64,000 nt of DNA, from contig CALYLW010000325.1 of the NCBI GenBank assembly GCA_944989445.1, positions 215,830 through 279,829 of the forward strand, read 5' to 3'. Each line of letters opens with the position of its first letter. Within the stretch, counting starts at the first letter, position 1. Of this stretch, positions 48,101 to 53,590 are shown piece after piece. The DNA is from Ampullaceana balthica. Lineage: Eukaryota > Mollusca > Gastropoda > Lymnaeidae. Made by a program: the position numbers and the translations under genes. A model generated the notes under the pieces. That model made no database searches. It saw only the letters and a program-made list of their open reading frames with translations, and was not told the DNA's origin.

Positions 48101-49121
48101 TATTGCATCAATTTCTTATATATCAGATTTGGTGAAGTGGAAACATAAATTTGCTTTAGATTTAAATACTTTACAGTTGAGTATTGCATGGCATGAAGAA
48201 AAAATAGTTTGATATGTGGTAAAGGTAAATGACTGGTGGTTGGCTAAAAATTTTGCTGAATTTGCCTAGAGTTACCGTACAATGTTTATATATTATCTTT
48301 ATGCATGTATCTTTGCTCCCTTCTAAGTCAAATTTTTCAACATTTGTTAAAAAGGAATATTTGTACATGTGTGTAAAGTTTAAAAAATGAAGGGTTAGTT
48401 AAAATTTAAAAAAAAACTATTGATATTTTATTAATACTAAAATACTTTATAATTATTGATATCAAAGAGATTATAAGTTAGTATTAATATTAAAATTTCA
48501 TTTTAATCATCTCAATTTTGGCAGTTGTATTTTACGTTAATCATCAACAGATCAAATGTTTAATTTAAAAAGACTTTGCCTTCCTTTTGAGTTTTACAGG
48601 CCTGAATAATATTTAAATACATAACCTTAAAATCAACAATAAATATTTTAGTGATGTATTGGGGATAATTTTTTGAGTTCAAAGATATTTAGTAGGAGTT
48701 AACATGAAGATTTAATAATTGCTAAAGACACTGCTGTTAAGGATCTTGGAAAAATTCCAATTGAAGTTGATTATTATTGTGGTTTTTTTCATTATTAACC
48801 ATTTTATCACCAGTACTTTAAATTTTTGTTTCACTAGGCAGCAAAGAACCTAAATCCCCAGTGGAAGAGGATGGCTGCATCATTGACAACCTCCTGAAAG
48901 ATATCAGGAAAGGTTTTAAACTCCGGAAGACAACATCCATCAAAAGAAATGAGAGTCAAAAACTGGCGCTGAAAATAGCAACTGAAACTGCACCTGCTGA
49001 GTTGAAACTAACAAACGGAGATGTCAATGGAAAGGTTGTGGATAAAGGATTGTTGGATGACAATGCCAACACAACGCTGCCAGATGCCATGAATGGGGTT
49101 CTTGGTGATTCAGCTTGTTAG
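9251..49121 (+). CDS. Inverted formin-2 (INF2) gene, overview
   Basis: INF2 nucleates, elongates and also severs actin filaments; in vertebrates it acts on the ER, in mitochondrial fission and at endosomes. Spliced exons here give about 1018 residues (5' end missing), against about 1250 in humans. The order is GBD/FH3 (exons 9251 to 39332), FH1 proline linker with repeated [13 protein letters not shown]2 (FNWSKI to about 45864) and a WH2/DAD tail ([15 protein letters not shown]). The N-terminal [19 protein letters not shown] and the C-terminal [10 protein letters not shown] match INF2 better than Diaphanous, DAAM or FMNL formins. All introns are GT-AG and phases join without gaps once one extra C at 40536-40542 is discounted. 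The C-terminus ends GDSAC, so there is no CaaX lipid motif; a cytosolic form is expected. A second N-terminal module lies at 25974-27035. Confidence 0.93.
9362..9885. repeat. 38-bp intronic minisatellite, about 13 copies
   Basis: Unit of 38 bases including GCTATGGTCATTGTT and CTAGCTGTGGCCAGTGCTCT, starting only a few bases after the donor of the INF2 exon 9251-9355 and filling almost the whole 616-base intron. Two sub-variants (TTTCTAGATG and TTCCTAGCTG) are clustered in blocks, as after recent local amplification. Confidence 0.95.
9972..10223 (+). CDS. INF2 exon, GBD/FH3 module version A
   Basis: Acceptor CTCCCTTAG and donor AAAG/GTGAGT; phase 1 in and out (252 bases). It encodes [20 protein letters not shown], then [20 protein letters not shown] and a helix with [20 protein letters not shown], the armadillo-like start of the FH3 region. 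The exon is GC-rich relative to its surroundings, which is typical for constrained coding sequence in an AT-rich genome. Its last 61 residues correspond one-to-one in length with the exon at 26853-27035. Confidence 0.92.
10224..11360. other. Intron: CTTT microsatellite and spacer
   Basis: 10385-10495 is a degenerate (TTTC)n/(CTGT)n tract. A 33-base duplication TTTAAGTCTTTTTGCTTTCT lies at about 10830-10885. The rest shows no gene. Confidence 0.6.
11361..11551. repeat. 30-bp tandem repeat, about 6 copies
   Basis: Two alternating versions of the unit (GGTTTCTAGATATGGAAACC and GGTTTGTAAAGATGGAAATC) give a 60-base dimer. Open frames on both strands across this array are repeat artefacts. Confidence 0.9.
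11685..11855. repeat. Direct repeat of about 75-80 bp, two copies
   Basis: AATATAAATATGGAGGACGC and ACACGTTTACATACTGTA occur at about 11693-11760 and again, diverged, at about 11777-11845. Confidence 0.75.
12262..12800. repeat. 19/23-bp compound minisatellite, about 25 copies
   Basis: The core GTTACGACAGCATTGTCCT (19 bases) alternates with a 23-base form that adds GAAT. The mixture shifts frame from copy to copy, which is why several overlapping repeat-peptide frames (CYDSIVL type) appear. No gene. Confidence 0.95.
12801..13355. other. Intron spacer
   Basis: No gene or defined repeat recognised. The minus-strand frame 13072-13311 has no motif. Confidence 0.5.
13364..13512. mobile_element. 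hAT-type MITE, 149 bp
   Basis: Ends TAGGGTTGTACAG and CGGTACAGCCCTA; perfect 8-base target duplication ATTCGAAC at 13356-13363 and 13513-13520. The interior carries several TCCGG/CCGGA motifs in both orientations (AAATCCGG, CCGGATT), as expected for transposase-binding repeats or a hairpin. Confidence 0.88.
13720..15126. repeat. 16-bp minisatellite, about 88 copies
   Basis: Unit GGGATCAGGTATACAC with TATACAT, TACACAC and TATACAAG variants. Since 16 is not a multiple of 3, each frame reads a 48-base (16-residue) super-repeat without stops, producing three overlapping long frames (up to 305 codons). From about 14780 a 32-base dimer form with GGGATGAGGTTTACAA takes over, showing higher-order amplification. 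Confidence 0.97.
15127..16879. other. Intron spacer
   Basis: No gene. A run of TTTGGTCCTATA repeats is seen at about 15915-15960 and a tRNA-like start (GGAGCTATCTCAGTGGTAG) at about 15640, without a convincing B box. A C-rich tract precedes the next array. Confidence 0.5.
16880..17752. repeat. 32-bp minisatellite, about 27 copies
   Basis: Unit contains GAGCTATGTATGTGTTAGGG then ACAACTAATCAC, with TATTCAC and AACCTC variants. Each unit carries one TTAGGG hexamer, but the hexamers are 32 bases apart, so this is not a telomeric tract. Confidence 0.96.
17845..18300. repeat. 29-bp minisatellite, about 15 copies
   Basis: Unit contains CATGGTACAGATACATACAA and ACATACAGT. Units lacking one base rotate the frame, giving repeat-peptide frames in all three plus frames (HGTDTYKHT type). 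No gene. Confidence 0.96.
18301..19395. other. Intron spacer
   Basis: No gene or defined repeat recognised. Confidence 0.5.
19415..19864. repeat. 36-bp minisatellite, 12.5 copies
   Basis: Unit contains ATAAGATAATATTTACATGG and ACCACACACACGTTAT. Copies are nearly identical; only the last two carry GATCAT for GATAAT. 36 is divisible by 3, so the minus strand reads a 12-residue repeat ([12 protein letters not shown]), an artefact. Confidence 0.96.
19866..20820. other. Intron spacer, one unexplained minus-strand frame
   Basis: The minus-strand frame 20113-20520 (135 codons) has non-repetitive, fairly balanced composition with [13 protein letters not shown] and [14 protein letters not shown], but I recognise no domain. 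A G9 run interrupts it near 20335. It could be a transposon fragment or chance. Confidence 0.35.
20833..21099 (+). mobile_element. tRNA-derived SINE, 267 bp
   Basis: The head GGGGCGCGGTGGCCGAGCGG has an A box (TGGCCGAGCGG), and GGGTTCGAATC about 30 bases on is a consensus B box, so it derives from a tRNA of the Leu/Ser type. A body of about 190 bases with GGCGTAAAGCTAAGGCCGCT follows, ending in a T-rich tail. A perfect 12-base target duplication TCTGACATCACG flanks it (20821-20832 and 21100-21111), showing target-primed insertion and a fairly recent copy. RNA polymerase III transcription would start at the head. Confidence 0.9.
21112..21849. other. Intron spacer
   Basis: No gene recognised; the plus frames at 21404 and 21674 carry no domain. 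Confidence 0.45.
21850..22231 (+). mobile_element. Fold-back repeat copy B, left part
   Basis: Opposite-orientation match to 2735-3127, including TTGAACCACTTCTGATGGTC and GTCTGCTTTTGTTGACATCC. It is separated from its right part (23348-23715) by two tandem 520-base units. Confidence 0.75.
22232..23347. repeat. Tandem duplication, two units of about 554 bp
   Basis: Units start at 22232 and 22786. Each has a 35-base leader (ATAAAACAAACCCGTAAAAA...) and then a block bounded by the 14-base inverted repeat TAAATCCCTTATAT / ATATAAGGGATTTA (22267-22785 and 22821-23347). The two blocks are almost identical (shared ACTGAATCTGTCTTAACTCA, G-rich run, GGCCGCGAAGTT), differing mainly in the G-run and in a (GA)n tract. 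Fold-back copy A at about 2735 lacks this insert, so the insert is a separate element placed into copy B and then duplicated. Confidence 0.85.
23348..23715 (+). mobile_element. Fold-back repeat copy B, hairpin arms
   Basis: Two arms of about 110 bases (about 23370-23490 and 23590-23705) containing ACCACGTTTTTATAAGCGGA and its complement. They match 2395-2720 in reverse orientation. Confidence 0.8.
23972..24275. repeat. 37-bp minisatellite, about 8 copies
   Basis: Unit contains GCGCAACGAGCATGCTGGAC and TGGCATGGACAGTGTTA, with GGACTGTCATGG and GCGGGACTG variants. Confidence 0.95.
24276..25710. other. Intron spacer, possible decayed hAT MITE
   Basis: AGAGGTTCCCAAACT at 24415 and AGTTTGAGAACACTTG at about 24568 look like the two ends of a short hAT-type element, but the flanks do not match. 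No other feature. The frame 24630-24824 contains a chance GTGKS and no further P-loop protein features. Confidence 0.35.
25712..25912. repeat. 35-bp repeat, about 5 copies
   Basis: TCGGACATTGTGGTGAG recurs about every 35 bases with intervening CTTGACTTCACTATTCATA. It lies immediately upstream of the alternative INF2 first exon, so it could sit in its promoter or 5' UTR. Confidence 0.88.
25974..26463 (+). CDS. INF2 alternative first coding exon, module version B
   Basis: The frame opens with ATG at 25974 (in-frame TGA about 50 bases upstream) and runs 490 bases to a donor TTGG/GTAGGC, leaving in phase 1. Residues 1-136 are a novel leader rich in Ser, Asp, His and Arg ([20 protein letters not shown]) with no domain I know; it looks disordered. 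The last 27 residues, [20 protein letters not shown] then WMEDFL, match version A ([26 protein letters not shown]). This is therefore a paralogous start of the GBD/FH3 region, probably from a second promoter. A TCTTCAG at about 25955 could also be an acceptor, so an internal exon is not excluded. Confidence 0.75.
26464..26852. other. Intron inside module version B
   Basis: GT-AG intron of 389 bases with no counterpart in version A, where the same peptide is encoded by one exon. AT-rich, with no other feature. Confidence 0.65.
26853..27035 (+). CDS. INF2 alternative exon, module version B part 2
   Basis: Acceptor GTGTCAG and donor ACGG/GTAAAG; phase 1 in and out. With the preceding G it encodes 61 residues: [20 protein letters not shown], then a helix with [20 protein letters not shown]. 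Version A's matching part also has 61 residues ([20 protein letters not shown] ... [20 protein letters not shown]). Conserved positions include EGLE-LL-EC, C-V-x-C-I-K and N-S-x-x-G. The reading frame is intact and it can splice in phase to the shared exon at 35724. Confidence 0.8.
27036..27489. other. Intron spacer
   Basis: AT-rich, with a (TA)n run at about 27276-27296 and a degenerate TATTCTTGGTATTTACGTT repeat (about 27200-27400). No gene. Confidence 0.55.
27550..27598. other. Assembly gap (49 N)
   Basis: Unresolved bases just inside the left end of the 5.2-kb element; the missing piece could hold the left end of a nested copy. Confidence 1.
27600..27990. mobile_element. Short inverted-repeat element, GGGGCCGTCC family, copy 2
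   Basis: Shares CTGCACTCTAATATCGTAAC and AATTAAATAAATTGTAA with copies 1, 3 and 4, and ends CATTATTGGACGGCCCC. Its left end is lost in or next to the N gap. Confidence 0.75.
28091..28985. other. Interior of the 5.2-kb element
   Basis: AT-rich with no open frame of note and no recognisable transposase. Confidence 0.55.
28986..30892. repeat. 33-bp minisatellite, about 58 copies
   Basis: Unit contains GGACTAGTGAGGTGGGGTGT and CGGTATGTCTAAG. 33 is divisible by 3 and the unit has no stop in several frames, so the plus strand reads [11 protein letters not shown] (frames of 142 and 326 codons) and the minus strand [12 protein letters not shown] block at about 29790-30030 is enriched in a GGCTAAG variant (Ser to Ala in the phantom peptide), showing local conversion. 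No splice, start context or non-repeat coding sequence supports a protein. Confidence 0.96.
30909..32362 (-). mobile_element. hAT element, GTF2IRD2-like, 1.45 kb
   Basis: Ends CAGGGGCGTATAAAC and (reverse-complemented) CAGGGGTGTCCAAAG, with GGGCC motifs just inside. The flanking 8-mers ACTTATAT (30901-30908) and GCTTATAT (32363-32370) differ at one base: an aged target duplication. It contains the decayed transposase listed separately. It inserted directly beside the end of the 33-base array, within the 5.2-kb element. Confidence 0.85.
31040..32250 (-). pseudogene. hAT transposase pseudogene (GTF2IRD2/ZBED type)
   Basis: Pieces of one protein appear in order on the minus strand. About 32216-32025 carries [14 protein letters not shown] (the region before the DDE aspartate). 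About 31390-31290 carries [20 protein letters not shown]. About 31308-31057 gives the C-terminal dimerisation region with [20 protein letters not shown] followed by [18 protein letters not shown], the hallmark of hAT transposases and of the domesticated GTF2IRD2 and ZBED5 proteins. The pieces are in different frames with stops between them, so it is dead. Its last frame has no stop at its own end and runs on into the neighbouring array to 30697. I see no sign of host co-option. Confidence 0.85.
32717..33026. other. Intron spacer
   Basis: Nothing recognised. Confidence 0.5.
33027..33190. repeat. (TC)n microsatellite
   Basis: About 160 bases of CT dinucleotides with short interruptions (TTACGC at about 33115, TTCAAT, TAACTTCCA). 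Confidence 0.97.
33191..34250. other. Intron spacer with CATGGCCA repeat
   Basis: CCCATGGCCA(C/T)CAA units recur at 15-30 base spacing over about 33650-33750. They generate the GGH-rich minus frame 33409-33810. GTTATTTGCGAGTAAGA repeats follow at about 34045-34120. No recognisable gene. Confidence 0.55.
34253..34668. repeat. 22-bp minisatellite, about 19 copies
   Basis: Unit TTGGTGGTTTGTTGTATGTA plus AG, with TTTG and ATTTG variants. The minus strand reads a repeated [16 protein letters not shown] peptide, an artefact. Confidence 0.95.
34690..34865 (-). pseudogene. LINE ORF2 C-terminus and 3' tail, relic
   Basis: Reverse-complemented it reads [20 protein letters not shown], then a tail with AAGCTTAGGACGCAATAATA, matching the plus-strand relic at 5990-6205. 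Only the last part of the element is present. Confidence 0.6.
34948..35028. repeat. (CA)n microsatellite
   Basis: ACACAC tract with CGCG interruptions. Confidence 0.95.
35331..35509. mobile_element. hAT-type MITE, 179 bp
   Basis: Ends CAGTGCTGGATTTA and TAAATCCGGCCCTG; perfect 8-base target duplication ACTTTCAT at 35323-35330 and 35510-35517. GGGCCCC motifs flank a central AT-rich core. It lies about 215 bases upstream of the INF2 exon at 35724. Confidence 0.9.
35724..35839 (+). CDS. INF2 exon, FH3, common to both N-termini
   Basis: Acceptor CCTTTGTTACAG, donor AAG/GTAACG. Entry in phase 1 completes an Ala codon from either upstream module; exit is phase 0. It encodes [20 protein letters not shown] then [19 protein letters not shown], which aligns closely with human INF2 (DTSNVMVKKQVFELLAALC). 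This exon is the anchor for calling the gene INF2. Confidence 0.96.
35840..36379. other. INF2 intron
   Basis: No feature beyond intron sequence. Confidence 0.7.
36380..36539 (+). CDS. INF2 exon, FH3
   Basis: Acceptor CTTCTCCAG, donor GTGG/GTCAGT; phase 0 in, phase 1 out. It encodes [20 protein letters not shown] and ends [25 protein letters not shown] and RNEFIG are the matching human INF2 landmarks. Confidence 0.95.
36540..37409. other. INF2 intron
   Basis: AT-rich, no other feature. Confidence 0.7.
37410..37588 (+). CDS. INF2 exon, FH3 and acidic stretch
   Basis: Acceptor TGGTGGCAG, donor AAG/GTACTG; phase 1 in, phase 0 out. It encodes [20 protein letters not shown] then the acidic [20 protein letters not shown] and [16 protein letters not shown], equivalent to human INF2 [20 protein letters not shown] with HQEVFASLFHK after it. 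Confidence 0.95.
37620..38757 (+). mobile_element. L2/CR1-like LINE 3' fragment
   Basis: Plus-strand translation at about 37775-37900 reads [20 protein letters not shown] followed by [18 protein letters not shown], the common C-terminus of non-LTR reverse transcriptases. The 3' end (38670-38757) has AAAGCGCTGTGAGCC, GCGCTATAAAAATTAAC and an (ATT)n tail, the signature of L2/CR1-like elements. Between them, 37930-38400 is an inserted set of 3-4 diverged repeats of about 120 bases with GCGCCTACGGCGCCC and AACTTGTCCTTGTATGATAA. 5'-truncated and dead; it lies in an INF2 intron in the gene's own orientation. Confidence 0.75.
38758..39252. other. INF2 intron
   Basis: Very AT-rich, no other feature. 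Confidence 0.7.
39253..39332 (+). CDS. INF2 exon, end of FH3
   Basis: Acceptor GATTTAG, donor ATGAG/GTTGG; phase 0 in, phase 2 out. It encodes [20 protein letters not shown] then DLDTKM, equivalent to the human [20 protein letters not shown]. Confidence 0.92.
39333..39974. other. INF2 intron
   Basis: Contains a 17-base repeat TTTATTATTGCTATAAC, three copies at about 39618-39670. Nothing else. Confidence 0.7.
39975..40745 (+). CDS. INF2 exon with FH1 and start of FH2 (frameshift)
   Basis: Acceptor GATTGTTACAG, donor GAGCA/GTAAGT; phase 2 in, phase 1 out. First part: [20 protein letters not shown] and a Ser-rich linker. Then FH1: several poly-proline blocks separated by GMG, which recruit profilin-actin. 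Last part: [18 protein letters not shown], whose Trp belongs to the FH2 lasso. The two parts are in different frames. Other copies of the PPPPPGMG repeat have GGG followed by six C; at 40536-40542 there are seven C. Dropping one restores [11 protein letters not shown] and joins the frame to FH2, so the gene is likely intact and this is a sequencing error, or a slippage allele. Confidence 0.93.
40746..41442. other. INF2 intron
   Basis: No gene; plain AT-rich intron. The frame at 40826-41011 has no motif. Confidence 0.7.
41443..42284. mobile_element. TA-flanked inverted-repeat element, 842 bp
   Basis: Left end CGGTATATACTCGTTCTATA and right end, reverse-complemented, CTGTAAATACTCGTTCTATA, each bordered by TA (41441-41442 and 42285-42286), as for Tc1/mariner/pogo elements. 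Inner CCGCTCGTAAGCCAACCCC and its counterpart GACCCGCTCGTAAGCTGACC repeat the theme. No transposase frame. It lies in the intron between the FH1 and FH2 exons. Confidence 0.75.
42425..42564 (+). CDS. INF2 exon, FH2 lasso/linker
   Basis: Acceptor ATTATTTTAG, donor GAG/GTATGG; phase 1 in, phase 0 out. It encodes [20 protein letters not shown], then [20 protein letters not shown]. The NIW motif and IEQLF are standard FH2 lasso landmarks. Confidence 0.95.
42858..43025 (+). CDS. INF2 exon, FH2 knob
   Basis: Acceptor TTCTAAAG, donor GAG/GTTAGT; phase 0 both. It encodes [20 protein letters not shown], with the Ile-Phe-Leu of the conserved actin-binding helix, then a stretch ending [13 protein letters not shown]. 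Confidence 0.96.
43026..43517. repeat. 13-bp minisatellite in INF2 intron, 14 copies
   Basis: The unit ATGAGTATATTAC is repeated exactly 14 times over 43268-43449 with no visible mismatch, implying very recent expansion. The array ends about 70 bases before the next acceptor. The rest of the span is intron. Confidence 0.95.
43518..43616 (+). CDS. INF2 exon, FH2
   Basis: Acceptor TTCCTTCAG, donor AGG/GTGAGT; phase 0 both. It encodes [20 protein letters not shown] then [13 protein letters not shown]. Confidence 0.95.
43617..44082. other. INF2 intron
   Basis: AT-rich, no other feature. Confidence 0.7.
44083..44241 (+). CDS. INF2 exon, FH2 core
   Basis: Acceptor ATATTTTAG, donor GCT/GTAAGT; phase 0 both. 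It encodes [20 protein letters not shown] and ends [14 protein letters not shown], the start of the conserved G-N-x-x-N motif of FH2. Confidence 0.96.
44463..44644 (+). CDS. INF2 exon, FH2 core and post
   Basis: Acceptor TTAATTAG, donor AGCAG/GTAACA; phase 0 in, phase 2 out. It encodes [20 protein letters not shown], then [20 protein letters not shown], the most conserved FH2 block (G-F-K-I-x-x-L-x-K-L and T-L-L-H-x-L). Confidence 0.97.
45049..45169 (+). CDS. INF2 exon, FH2 coiled coil
   Basis: Acceptor AATTTCTAG, donor GAG/GTTGGT; phase 2 in, phase 0 out. It encodes [20 protein letters not shown] then [20 protein letters not shown], a heptad-rich helix of the FH2 post region. Confidence 0.95.
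45170..45699. other. INF2 intron
   Basis: AT-rich, no other feature. Confidence 0.7.
45700..45864 (+). CDS. INF2 exon, end of FH2
   Basis: Acceptor TGTTTCAG, donor AAG/GTGAGT; phase 0 both. It encodes [20 protein letters not shown], then [20 protein letters not shown] and CQKVKQCRK; human INF2 has [20 protein letters not shown] here. Confidence 0.95.
45865..47323. other. INF2 intron, 1.46 kb
   Basis: No other feature recognised. Confidence 0.7.
47324..47402 (+). CDS. INF2 exon, basic helix after FH2
   Basis: Acceptor TTATTCAG, donor AAAG/GTTAGA; phase 0 in, phase 1 out. It encodes [20 protein letters not shown] then AMKANK, the charged helix found after FH2 in INF2 (ENKDRKEQAAKAERRKQQ in human). 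Confidence 0.95.
47767..47838 (+). CDS. INF2 candidate cassette exon
   Basis: Acceptor CATGCACAG and donor CTCA/GTAGGC enclose 72 bases, phase 1 at both sides, encoding [20 protein letters not shown] then LQRLS. Inclusion or skipping keeps frame with the next exon (48838). The peptide has two SP/TP-type sites (DSPTK, KSPQ) suited to proline-directed kinases. If the donor is not used, the frame runs on to a TAA at 47859-47861, giving a truncated form without the WH2/DAD. Confidence is moderate since no homologous exon is known to me. Confidence 0.6.
47839..48837. other. INF2 intron
   Basis: AT-rich, no other feature. Confidence 0.65.
48838..49121 (+). CDS. INF2 last coding exon, WH2/DAD tail
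   Basis: Acceptor TTCACTAG; stop TAG at 49119-49121; phase 1 in. It encodes [20 protein letters not shown] then [20 protein letters not shown] and an acidic tail ending GDSAC. The helix [13 protein letters not shown] with LRKT is the INF2 WH2 motif, which binds actin monomer and also serves as the autoinhibitory DAD that contacts the N-terminal DID. The C-terminus is much shorter than in humans (about 65 residues after the motif) and has no CaaX box. Confidence 0.96.
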
Positions 49122-49500
49122 TTATGAGTAACAATAATTGGGTGGCTTCGATAGTATTGAATGATTAAAATCACCTGTAATTGGTGAGCATGATTGTGTG
49201 TGTATGTAAATAAACTTATCTTGTTTGAGTTGATGAGTTAATATTTTTTTTAGTGAAAGGATGTGGCCTTGTGTGAGGAAAATCAATAACAATATATAAT
49301 TGGTGTTGAGCAAAGTAATTTGCATGGTTTCTATTTATTTAGCTCATTCACTACCATAATTATTCTTGGACTCTTAGAACATACCTAGCCAGGTGTTGCC
49401 AACAATGTACTTATTATACTTGACCATAGATAGGTTGTTGTTTTTTTTTAATGTATACTGAAGTAAGAAGAAGTAAAATATGTTGAGTAAATAAAATTAG
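49122..49500 (+). terminator. INF2 3' UTR with polyadenylation signals
   Basis: AATAAA occurs at 49209-49214 and again at 49490-49495, the first ones after the stop. More AT-rich AATAAA sites follow to about 51800, so longer 3' UTR forms are possible. Confidence 0.55.
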
Positions 49501-52500
49501 TAGCTGAGTTAAAATGCCTAAAAAAAAACACTTGATATGTTTTCTCTTCATAAAAACAACATATGTCTTAAAGCAATAGGACTTGAGGAAGGTTTTTTGA
49601 GACAGGTTTAGTTAATTAAATTAAATCACATGTTGATTTCATAGAACAGAAAACTTAATCAATTGCATTTAATCATCCTATAAATTGTAAATGTTCTTTT
49701 AAAAAATATTTTCATATATGTCTATGTCAAAAGTAATAAGAAAATGTTTTCTTTGTTTTCTAAATAATTTGTAAAAAGATACATATAAATTGTTTTAATT
49801 TATCTTATAGAGAACTGTTATTAAAAATCAAAATTTTATTCACATTTAACAAACTTTACATACAATTTTTTTAATTAAAAAAGATATTTTGCATTTATAA
49901 ATGAATAAGTGACAGGACATTGTCATGTTGTTTTCACCTTGTAAATTATAAAGGTAGCTGTATAATGCTTAAAGGAGGCCTGTATTGGCAAATTTTTTAA
50001 TTCACTCTTTGTTTTATGTAATACCATTATTTTTATCCGACACTCAGTCTATGGTAATGTTATGAGTGTACAACTTAATAATCATTCTTGGATGGTGCTA
50101 ACAGCCTTTATGATAATAAACAATTATCTAACTATAAACTTTAAAATTGTATGTGTTTAATGAGCTTACTATCAAAGCATTTATATTGTTTTTGCCTCTG
50201 GATGTAAGCATAATTAAAATTATAGGTTAAAAGATGTTCTGCAGCATGAGTTGTGTTTACAATACTTAATTTTTATTTAGTCTGTAAAATTTATTTAACC
50301 CCTATCTGCTTCGTGGCTATAATAAACAAAACTGTCAATACCAATGACATAATATAGAGTAATTAGATGTAATTAGTTACAATGTTTAATTATAGTCAGG
50401 TTTTATAATTTATTTTAGTTATTGAGCTTAAAACATTGTTAGCCTGGCCCCAGGCTAGGATTGCCGTGCTATTTAGTTCTCAAAATATTTTTATTGTTAA
50501 TAGTATGATTATTATTAAAATTAAGTAATCTTATATAAATAAAAATTGCAAAATAAATTTTGAATTTAAAATTTCAAATAACATTAATTTTGAACATTTT
50601 AAAAATGTTTTGAATATGTTAAAAGTAGGCTTAAACTAAGAAAAATGTACTTTTATCTCAATTAGAAAAATTGTAAATTTTTAAAATGCATTCAATTTTT
50701 GCAAGTTTTCCAATTATTCAATAACATTTTTGGGAGAGTTTTGTTTCTATTGTCTGTGATCATTCATAAAATTGTACATTTCTGACATATTTTTAAAGTG
50801 TCATTTTATTTTTGCTAACTACATGTACTAATGACATTAAAGATGTTTTGTCAAAAGTTGACTTTTTACAATAGTGATTTTTTAGAATATCTGATCTAAA
50901 AATTCTTTATATTTAATACTTTTTTTAAAAAGGTGGAAATTATCTTGAATCTCTATATTTTACAAAGTTTATTATTTCATAAATTTAAGTATTTTTTGTA
51001 CCATAAAAAGTAAGTCTAGATAAATAAGAGTTTAGTCTTTTTTTTATCAGAAATTTTGTATTTACCCAGTCTATATTTCTATTAACATTATTGTAGCATT
51101 ATTTTTTATTCTTTCATGAAATTTATGTACGGCAAAGTATGTTACCTTACTGAAAGTGACTATTTTTTAAAAATGAAAACAATACTGAAATTTACCTTAA
51201 GTTTAATTTTATTTTAAATAACATTCAATCTAAAATCTAAACAAATAAATGCTAAAAAAGAAACAGAAAAACAAAATTAATAACATTCAAACTCAAATTA
51301 TCAACATTCAAACTTCAAATTATCAACAAAATTGTATTTCTTCAAATTGCTTACATTTTATAATGCAATAAGAATTTTACTCCTTACAGTTTCTTTATTC
51401 CTTTATCTGACATGCTGTTCAAAATACGCAATGTTCATTCCCTTTGTTGGTTTATACCTCATCTTGCCCAATCTTCCAATTTGTTTTTTTTACACATTAT
51501 GGTGACAATTTTTGAGTCGAACTCATTCCAAATTTAAAGATAATTAAATCTTATATCTTATTCCTTCTAAGTCTATTCATTTTTATTTAGTGAAATGCCA
51601 TTTATTCTGCCCTATCCATTGCTCTAAAAATTCATAATATTTTTTAGCTATTAAAAAAACAATATATTTCTGCTGATCCACTATTAACAAGCTTTTACCC
51701 TTAAAGATTATCAATCCATAAATTGTGACTGCTTTTTATTCTCTATTAATTAGGAAGGTGTTCAATTTCTGGAAGATGAGATTTGTGCTAAATAAATATA
51801 AAACTGCAATAATCTTTAAAAGAAATTGTTTTACTTAGTAAAAATTTGAGACAAATTTTAGATTCTCTTGACACCTGATGCATGTGTATAATGATCAGAC
51901 AGATTGTTACATTTCCACTACACTGCTTTTTATGGTGTACATGTATGTCTTAACTCATACAAATATGCATTTTGAACATTTTTCTTATAAAAAATGAAAT
52001 ACAAATGACATAAAAAATGTGTGAAACAATGAATAATAAACTTTGTAGTTATATTCCAAATGTGTTTTGTTCGAAAATACAAGCCGTCTGCTATGCAAAG
52101 CTCTTGCACACCACAACACTAAAACACTACGTCTACACAGAAAGTAAAGGGAGGATGCTGCCCCCCTTCTGCTTCACATTAAAAAAATACATACAGATAT
52201 GTCTCATCTCAGTTAAAGAGGAAATTGTAAGAGAAATCGAAACTTCCTGGTTAAAAATAGGAAATTAGCTTTTTAAACAGCACCTTCAAGTATTTTTGGG
52301 GAATATTTTATTTGAGACTTGTTCCATTTATTTTGTAAATAAAGGATACTAAAGAAATTACAATACTGACTCAGCCAGTAATTTCCTATAGTCAGCTGAA
52401 TAGCACATCAGTGGTGCCGGTGACGAAATGTAACTTCCAGAACTGAGAGGTTTAGATGAGTAACTTTGGAAACTTCGAGAGGAAACACTAAATTCGTGTG

Positions 52501-53590
52501 AGTCATAAATGAGAGGCTATCCCTCAAAGATTATGTGCATGCTTGTGTGTGTGGTGGGGGGGGGGTGAAAACAAAAATTAGGTAAGGCTCGCTGAAATAC
52601 TTTTCTTTTCGTTGTTGATTAGATAAACTGCAGAGCATAACTATCTGGCAAAGGGATATTTGACACGAGTATTTGTATAATAAAACGATTATTTTTTTTA
52701 AAAAAAGAATAAATTATAATAATATTTATTGAGCTAATATTATTATTCAGTATGTTAAAGTACATGAGAAAACTGGCCACTTTCCGGGGAGGAGGGGCGG
52801 GCGCACCATTTAATAGATATGTTCAGGATGGTTCATTCATTTATGTTAACAACTTTAGGCGCTTTAGGTGATGTTACACTCATCTTGTCGCATTTTAAAC
52901 AGGTTTCAAAACATTTAAGAAATCCCCCCCCCCAAACGAACAATTAGTTACGCAATTGCTACCCCCCCCCCTTCACCCCCCAAAGATAAATTAATATCTA
53001 ATCATAAGCTAATGGATGTTTGCGGCGGGAAGCCTGAATTTCCCACCGACTAAATGTACTTAACTTTTTTTTGTTTTTTTTAAACTCTGCGTCACAATCA
53101 AGTATACCGTATACCTACTAATAAAAAATATATAAATATCCAGAGCAAACAGATGAATTAAAGAAAATGAAAAAAAAACGCAAGATTCATAACTGGTGAA
53201 CTTTGAACTTTGACTATTTAAAAAAGTAACACAATTAGTTTAATCAATAAACCTAGAAAAATAAGATTACACATGTTCTCAAACTTTTTCGGGTGGCGAC
53301 ACCTTTTTGTAATAGCCAAGTGGCCCGCGACCCAGCGGTCAGTGGGGATGGGGGGAATGCCCCCGGCTGGAACTTTGTTAGGGGCAGGAAATTCCTCGTC
53401 ATTGATCGCCTTCAAAACACGAAAAGGGTAAATTGTTAACTAATTGTTAATGTTTAAAAATCAAAATAAAAGAAAAGCCAAGGAAGAAAGTAGTAATTAA
53501 CAGAAAATAAGAATATATTTTTAACACGTAAAACCGCATATTGAATTAAAATTCTTCGCACATTAATGTTACGGAAGAATGAAACTGGAC
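49501..53590. other. Downstream AT-rich DNA
   Basis: No gene. The first part may be extended 3' UTR. The plus frame 52017-52268 has no domain. 53275-53400 starts GTTCTCAAACTTTTTCGGGT, which resembles a decayed hAT end. G- and C-homopolymer runs occur at 52555-52566 and 52925-52980. Confidence 0.5.

Noticed and set aside
53275..53400. hAT end (GTTCTCAAACTTTTTCGG)
   Set aside because: No partner end or target duplication found.
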